Part shown: positions 59,930 to 64,000 of the stretch, one piece after another
How positions within the stretch are numbered: position 1 is the first letter of the stretch
Layout: every line of letters starts with the position of its first letter
From: UBA4971 sp029551185
Lineage (GTDB): Bacteria > Bacillota > SHA-98 > UBA4971
Reading direction: 5' to 3'
Length of the DNA: 64,000 nucleotides
Assembly (NCBI GenBank): GCA_035593725.1
Contig: DAOSZN010000012.1
Coordinates: 5,997 to 69,996, forward strand
The notes under the pieces: generated by a model
The model's database searches: none
What the model saw: only the letters and a program-made list of their open reading frames with translations
Told to the model about the DNA's origin: nothing
Program-made: the position numbers and the translations under genes

Positions 59930-60748
59930 ATGGATAAGCTCATAATTACAGCTGCGCTGACAGGGGCGGAAACCACCAGGGAACATAATCCTAACCTTCC
60001 CATCACTCCTGAAGAGATAGCCCAAGCAGCCCTTGAAGCAAGGAAAGCAGGCGCATCTATAGTTCATATTCATGTTAGGGATAAGGAAGGCAATCCTACA
60101 CAGGACATGGACATCTTTCGAAAGACTTGTGACTTGATCCGTGAGACGTGCGATGTGATAGTGCAAATATCTACGGGGGGAGCAGTCGGAACAGCACCTG
60201 ATGAGCGACTGCTCCCTCTCGATCTGATACCTGAAATGGCTACGCTTACTTGTGGCACAGTAAACTTCGGAGACGATGTTTTTGAAAACCCTCAGCCTCT
60301 CATAGAAAAACTCGCAGCAAGAATGATGCAGCTGGACATTAAGCCTGAACTAGAGATATTTGATCTTGGCCATGTGGCAAACGCAATGCGCCTTGTAAAA
60401 AAGGGTCTTGTTGAACCTCCGTTGTATTTTGACTTTGTTATGGGGGTTCCCGGAGGAATGCCAGGAACAGTTCATAATCTCATACATATGACGCGGGAGA
60501 TACCTCATGATGCCATCTGGCAAGTGGCAGGGATCGGACGTTTCGAGCTTCCACTTGGCACAGTTGCAATTGCGTCCGGAGGACACGTGAGAGTAGGCTT
60601 CGAAGATAACATTTACTATTCCAAAGGCGTGCCGGCGGAGAGCAATGCGCAGCTGGTAGCAAGGATTGCACGTATCGCCGGGGAAGTCGGGAGAAAAGTG
60701 GCGACCCCTGACGAAGCCAGAGAAATCCTGGGAATCAAGAAAGGGTAA
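59930..60748 (+). CDS. kce: 3-Keto-5-aminohexanoate cleavage enzyme (BKACE family)
   Basis: 272 residues from ATG 59930 (GGGGG six bases before; ATG 59924 is too close to it). A DUF849 barrel that uses zinc and acetyl-CoA to split 5-amino-3-oxohexanoate into acetoacetate and 3-aminobutyryl-CoA. IITAALTGAETT, the metal motif HIHVRD (His46, His48), TGGAVGTAPDERL-type region and VGFEDNIYYSKG are as in Kce. The last of the tightly spaced lysine genes. Confidence 0.94.
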   Translation: MDKLIITAALTGAETTREHNPNLPITPEEIAQAALEARKAGASIVHIHVRDKEGNPTQDMDIFRKTCDLIRETCDVIVQISTGGAVGTAPDERLLPLDLIPEMATLTCGTVNFGDDVFENPQPLIEKLAARMMQLDIKPELEIFDLGHVANAMRLVKKGLVEPPLYFDFVMGVPGGMPGTVHNLIHMTREIPHDAIWQVAGIGRFELPLGTVAIASGGHVRVGFEDNIYYSKGVPAESNAQLVARIARIAGEVGRKVATPDEAREILGIKKG

Positions 60749-60946
60749 TTACCTTTCAAGATGACATGAACACAGGACAACTCGAAGCATAGGTCATATA
60801 CATAAGAAAGTCTTGCACACACGCAGTAAGCCCTGGTATCCATGGGCAACTGCGCATAAATATGTCAGAATATTCTTATATGATATAGCATATTCAGATA
60901 CTTGGCACTAGATAGAACGTTGCTAATCACCAAGGAGGTGTGTAGA

Positions 60947-61600
60947 TTGAGTAAGGTGAAGACCATCCAGGAAGCAATGGAATTTGTTAAAGACGGAATG
61001 ACTGTGATGTTGCCTGGATTCCTCGGTGTTGGGACTCCTGAGGCCCTGATTGATGCTATTTGTGAGAGAAAAACAGGAAATCTTACAGTCATCTACAATG
61101 ATGGGGCATTCCCCGGAGTAGGAATAGGCAAACTAATTCGCCATGGCCTTGTTCGCAAAATGATATCCACACACACCGGGACGAATCCGGAGTTAGTTAA
61201 AGCGATAGCTGAAGGAAGGGTCGAAATAGAGCTGCTTCCTCAAGGCACTCTTGTAGAGAGAATCAGAGCAGCCGGCGCCGGGCTCGGAGGAATTCTAACA
61301 CCCACAGGAGTAGGGACAAGTGTCGAAGAGCGTAAGACCATCATGGAACTGGACGGCGCTACATACCTTTTAGAACTTCCGCTTCGTGCTGATGTAGCCC
61401 TCTTATACGCCTTTAAAGGCGACACTCAGGGCAATCTTGTATACAGAAGAACCGCTCGGAACTTCAACCCTATCATGGCTACAGCTGCTGACTTTGTTAT
61501 TGCGGAAGTCGAGCATCTGGTCGACGTCGGGGAGATTGAACCTGAACACGTCATGACGCCTGGAATCTTCGTGGATATTGTTGTCAGGGGGTGTAATTGA
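60947..61600 (+). CDS. atoD: Butyrate/acetate-acetoacetate CoA-transferase alpha subunit
   Basis: 217 residues from TTG 60947, with a perfect AAGGAGGTG six bases upstream; TTG 60902 upstream in frame has none. TIQEAMEFVKDGMTVMLPGFLGVGTPEALIDAI and VYRRTARNFNP are class I CoA-transferase alpha features. With the next gene it would activate acetoacetate (from Kce) at the expense of butyryl-CoA, releasing butyrate. The 198-base gap after kce shows no clear promoter. Confidence 0.9.
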   Translation: MSKVKTIQEAMEFVKDGMTVMLPGFLGVGTPEALIDAICERKTGNLTVIYNDGAFPGVGIGKLIRHGLVRKMISTHTGTNPELVKAIAEGRVEIELLPQGTLVERIRAAGAGLGGILTPTGVGTSVEERKTIMELDGATYLLELPLRADVALLYAFKGDTQGNLVYRRTARNFNPIMATAADFVIAEVEHLVDVGEIEPEHVMTPGIFVDIVVRGCN

Positions 61601-62265
61601 TGACTATGCCAACCTCACCGAAGGACATTATCGCCTGGCGCGTAGCCAAAGAGTTAAAATGCGGGGAAGTAGTCAATTTGGGAATAGGCATTCCTACACT
61701 TGTCAGTAACTACATTACCCCTGAAATGAACATTACTTTCCAGTCAGAAAACGGCTTTGTGGGAATGGGGGCATTAGCCAAACCTGGTGAGGAAATCCCG
61801 GACCTGACAAACGCAGGTGGCCAATGGGTGACTTTGTTGCCGGGGGCAGCCTTCTTTGATACTGCGATGTCGTTTGCTATAATTCGCGGCGGCCACATAG
61901 ACGTCACTGTCCTAGGCGCACTTGAAGTAGATGAAAGGGGTTACCTGGCGAATTACTGGATACCGGGGAAAGGGGGACCCGGAATAGGTGGAGGCATGGA
62001 CCTGGTGGTCGGCGCAAAGCGGGTCATAGTTGCTATGGAACACGTGAGAAAAGACGGAGAACCGAAGATTGTCACGAGGTGTTCAATGCCTATTACAGCT
62101 AAACGCATGGTAGACCTCATTGTCACTGATATAGCAGTCATCCGGCCAACCAATGAAGGCCTCGTCTTGAGGGAAGTTGCGCCGGGCGTGACTACAGATG
62201 AAGTCCTGTCCAAAACAGGCGCCTGTTTAATTGTGCCTGATGACGTCGGAGAAATGGTGGCCTAG
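61600..62265 (+). CDS. atoA: Butyrate/acetate-acetoacetate CoA-transferase beta subunit
   Basis: 221 residues from ATG 61600, which overlaps the alpha stop by one base. IAWRVAKELKCGEVVNLGIGIPTL and FQSENGFVGMG are typical; Glu50 in SENG is the catalytic glutamate that forms the acyl-CoA thioester intermediate. Late GADLV-like segment reads GGGMDLVVGAKRVIVAMEH. A strong terminator ends the operon 120 bases later. Confidence 0.92.
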   Translation: MTMPTSPKDIIAWRVAKELKCGEVVNLGIGIPTLVSNYITPEMNITFQSENGFVGMGALAKPGEEIPDLTNAGGQWVTLLPGAAFFDTAMSFAIIRGGHIDVTVLGALEVDERGYLANYWIPGKGGPGIGGGMDLVVGAKRVIVAMEHVRKDGEPKIVTRCSMPITAKRMVDLIVTDIAVIRPTNEGLVLREVAPGVTTDEVLSKTGACLIVPDDVGEMVA

Positions 62266-62384
62266 ATACTACAGTGGGGATAAGCACGGGAAATCCGGAG
62301 TAACCCAGTGTGACGCATTTGAATACAACCGGAAAACAAAAGTATCCGCAGGATTTTTAGGACGTTAAATCAAATGAAACCAGA

Positions 62385-62424
62385 CGAAGGCGCTCTCTTT
62401 AGAGAGCGCCTTCGTTCAGTTTTC
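62385..62424 (+). terminator. Strong, probably bidirectional terminator
   Basis: CGAAGGCGCTCTCT (62385-62398), two-base loop and AGAGAGCGCCTTCG (62401-62414) make a perfect 14-bp stem, followed by TTCAGTTTTC. It separates the converging lysine operon and hrb. The 110 bases between the CoA-transferase stop and the stem hold nothing recognisable. Confidence 0.85.
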
Positions 62425-62452
62425 ATACCGACCTTAAAGAGCTCATTCCAGT

Positions 62453-63136
62453 TTAACCGACCTTCTCAAATGCATCCTTACCTGCTCCACAAACCGGACA
62501 AACCCAGTCATCAGGCAATTCTTCGAAGAGTGTTCCCGGCAAGATGTTGTTTTCCCGATCCCCTTCTGCAGGGTCGTATCTATAACCGCAGATTGTGCAC
62601 TCATAGATATCCATGCCGTTTCTCCTTTCGCTTTCTTTGATATAAGTGGGAGCGGACGGAGGAGTGCTCCCCCTTTTAACCTGGTGATAATAAGCATAAG
62701 TCATGGGGTTGCCTTGTTTTAGAACCTCCGCATGAGTTATCTCTCCGACAAAAATGTTATGAGTCCCTGCATCTACATTTTGAATCACTCTTGCTTCAAT
62801 AAAGGACAATACGTCATCTGTCAGATAAGGCAATCCTTTGGGGGTTGTCTGGTAATTCACACCTTGGAACTTGTCCACATCTCTTCCTGACTTAAAACCA
62901 AACTGCCCAATCAAGGAAAGAGGAGTCTCCTGACTCAGGACAGAAACGGCAAATAATCCGCTTTTCTTGATGAATTCGCACGTCAAGTTTTGCTGATTGA
63001 TACTGATGGCAATTGTAGGTGGATCATTGGATATCTGAAAAACCGTATTGGCAATCTGTCCATTGATCTCGTCGCCGTCTTTGGATGCAATCACATACAG
63101 CCCGTAGCTGATGGTATGCAGCGCCTTCAAATCCAT
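62453..63136 (-). CDS. hrb: High-molecular-weight rubredoxin (flavin reductase-rubredoxin fusion)
   Basis: 227 residues. The N-terminal 160 residues are a flavin reductase-like FMN domain (LHTISYGLYVIASKDGDEINGQIANTVFQIS, NDPPTIAISINQQN, GLFAVSVLSQ). The C-terminal rubredoxin domain has Cys180, Cys183, Cys213 and Cys216 (YECTICGYRYDP, WVCPVCGAG). It matches Moorella Hrb, which passes electrons from NAD(P)H to the flavodiiron protein FprA. It lies 15 bases after fprA on the same strand, so the two form one electron path to O2 or NO. Confidence 0.93.
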   Translation of the reverse strand: MDLKALHTISYGLYVIASKDGDEINGQIANTVFQISNDPPTIAISINQQNLTCEFIKKSGLFAVSVLSQETPLSLIGQFGFKSGRDVDKFQGVNYQTTPKGLPYLTDDVLSFIEARVIQNVDAGTHNIFVGEITHAEVLKQGNPMTYAYYHQVKRGSTPPSAPTYIKESERRNGMDIYECTICGYRYDPAEGDRENNILPGTLFEELPDDWVCPVCGAGKDAFEKVG

Positions 63137-63151
63137 ATTCCATCCCTCCTA

Positions 63152-64000
63152 TCAAATAGCCTTGGCCAGCCTGGTTCCAATCTCCTTTAGATTAGCCAAG
63201 TCTTCCTTCCCGGGTACATACTGTAAGTTCACTGTCTCCTCAGGCATTTCCCAGCCCATATCCTTAAGAACGGAAGCAACTTCCCGGGCTCCCTGGCCTC
63301 CCCAGCCGTAGGAGCCAAATGCGAAACCTGTTCGCTTTTTGGGTCGCAGCCCCTTAATATAAGTAAGAAAGCCGGCCATTGTCGGAAGCATCCCGTTGTT
63401 GATAGTAGGAGACCCTACAAGCACCAGTTTTGCTGTTAAGAGATGGGGGACAATCTCTGAAATATGGCTTGTCTGTAAGGATTTCATTGTAACAGGAACA
63501 CCGCACGCCTCAAGTCCCTCCCTTAGAGCCAACGCCATTTTCTCAGTGGACCCCCACATGGTATCGTAAACAATGAGGGCTTTGCGGTCAGTTTCATTAC
63601 CGGCCCATTTACGGTATTCCTTAAACAGTTCGAGGAGATGTGACCGCCAAATAAGCCCATGACTAGGAGCAATCATGTCCAAAGGAAGGGATTCCACAAC
63701 ATCCAAGGCTTTCATCACCTGATCCCCATAAGGAAAAACAATATTGGCATAATAGGAGGCTGCCTCCTCCCGGACAATATCCCAGCCTAATTCGTCAACA
63801 AACCGTTCTGTGCTTGCAATATGCTGGCCAAAAGCATCATTGGAAAGGAGCAGTTTCTCCTCTGGTATGTAAGTCACCATATTGTCAGGCCAATGCACCA
63901 TAGGGGTTTCCACAAATCTTATGGTGCGAGAACCGATTCTCAGCTCGTCACCGGTTTTGACGATTGTGTATTCCCAGTCCTTCTTGTAGTGAGTCTCTAA
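63152..64000 (-). CDS. fprA: Flavodiiron protein FprA, 3' part
   Basis: The frame is open to the right edge (about 282 codons; the start is outside). The visible part holds the end of the diiron beta-lactamase-like domain, with likely iron ligands His in PMVHWPDN, Asp in LLLSNDAFGQH and His in APSHGLIW. After a linker, the flavodoxin domain begins KALIVYDTMWGSTEKMA and has VGSPTINNGMLP and FAFGSYGWGG. The N-terminal HxExD site is off the window. It reduces O2 to water or NO to N2O in anaerobes, with Hrb as donor. Confidence 0.94.
   Translation of the reverse strand, partial: LETHYKKDWEYTIVKTGDELRIGSRTIRFVETPMVHWPDNMVTYIPEEKLLLSNDAFGQHIASTERFVDELGWDIVREEAASYYANIVFPYGDQVMKALDVVESLPLDMIAPSHGLIWRSHLLELFKEYRKWAGNETDRKALIVYDTMWGSTEKMALALREGLEACGVPVTMKSLQTSHISEIVPHLLTAKLVLVGSPTINNGMLPTMAGFLTYIKGLRPKKRTGFAFGSYGWGGQGAREVASVLKDMGWEMPEETVNLQYVPGKEDLANLKEIGTRLAKAI

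Noticed and set aside
60903..60924. TGGCAC ... TTGCT before the CoA-transferase as a second sigma-54 promoter
   Set aside because: The GG and GC elements are 16 bases apart instead of 10, so sigma-54 could not use it.
1..64000. CRISPR arrays, tRNA and rRNA genes, prophage or intact insertion sequences
   Set aside because: No regularly spaced repeats, no cloverleaf-type or rRNA-like stretches, and no transposase, integrase or phage structural genes were seen on either strand.

Overview
The window reads as chromosomal core of an anaerobic, endospore-forming Bacillota (Clostridia-like) bacterium. Evidence for this includes spoIIGA-sigE, sigG, spoIIR, spoVS, a yteA-type and a ymxH-type sporulation gene, SepF, RNase Y, PrkC/PrpC, a MurE with the DNPR motif expected of a meso-diaminopimelate adding enzyme, oxygen-sensitive enzymes (NrdD/NrdG, several radical SAM proteins), a flavodiiron/high-molecular-weight rubredoxin pair of the Moorella type, and a complete lysine fermentation operon. 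Base composition is moderate. GTG and TTG starts are common and Shine-Dalgarno sites are strong. I see no CRISPR array, tRNA, rRNA, intact insertion sequence or prophage. No species name is claimed.

Layout: (1) 1-5612: a partial histidine phosphatase diverges from rlmN-prpC-prkC-rsgA-rpe, the usual Firmicutes order. (2) 5709-7893: a promoter containing a perfect palindrome drives an unrecognised one-helix membrane protein and an FtsH-type AAA protease that lacks the normal extracytoplasmic domain. (3) 7984-15594: cinA, thpR, recA (with an SOS box), recX, rny (probably starting at ATT, behind a structured leader), an unknown protein, ymdB and spoVS. A decayed group II intron 3' end lies just after the recA terminator. 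(4) 15727-16681: a GNAT acetyltransferase, a strong terminator and a gene-poor stretch with a possible gene remnant.

(5) 16682-35013: the division and cell-wall cluster mraZ-rsmH-ftsL-ftsI-murE-murF-mraY-ftsW-murG-murC-murB-murA-ftsQ-DUF881-sbp-ftsA-ftsZ, introduced by MraZ-type repeats. murD is missing from its usual place between mraY and ftsW. (6) 35048-40128: spoIIGA-sigE plus a radical SAM gene, facing sigG-spoIIR-ymxH on the other strand. The canonical sigE-sigG tandem is broken. (7) 40203-43406: nrdR-nrdD-nrdG behind a correctly spaced pair of NrdR-box-like sites. (8) 43482-49421: an HlyD-like protein, ylmE, sepF, a TM1266-type regulator, DUF5665, a DksA/TraR-type protein, lspA, lgt and an RluD-type synthase.

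(9) 49402-53499: an N-acyl-D-amino-acid deacylase, diaminopimelate dehydrogenase and a secreted glycoside hydrolase-like protein. (10) 53658-62424: a clear sigma-54 type promoter followed by kdd-kamA-kamB-kamD-kamE-kal-kce and a CoA-transferase pair. Together they convert lysine via beta-lysine and 3,5-diaminohexanoate to acetoacetate, crotonyl-CoA and then butyrate. (11) 62453-64000: fprA-hrb on the minus strand, an O2/NO-scavenging pair that runs off the window.

The most interesting points are the FtsH-like/membrane-protein pair, the ATT start and leader of rny, the sigma-54-controlled lysine operon with kamB but no kamC, the rearranged spoIIG/sigG locus, the missing murD and the group II intron scar next to a terminator. 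All calls come from reading the sequence and from memory of protein families. No database search was run.
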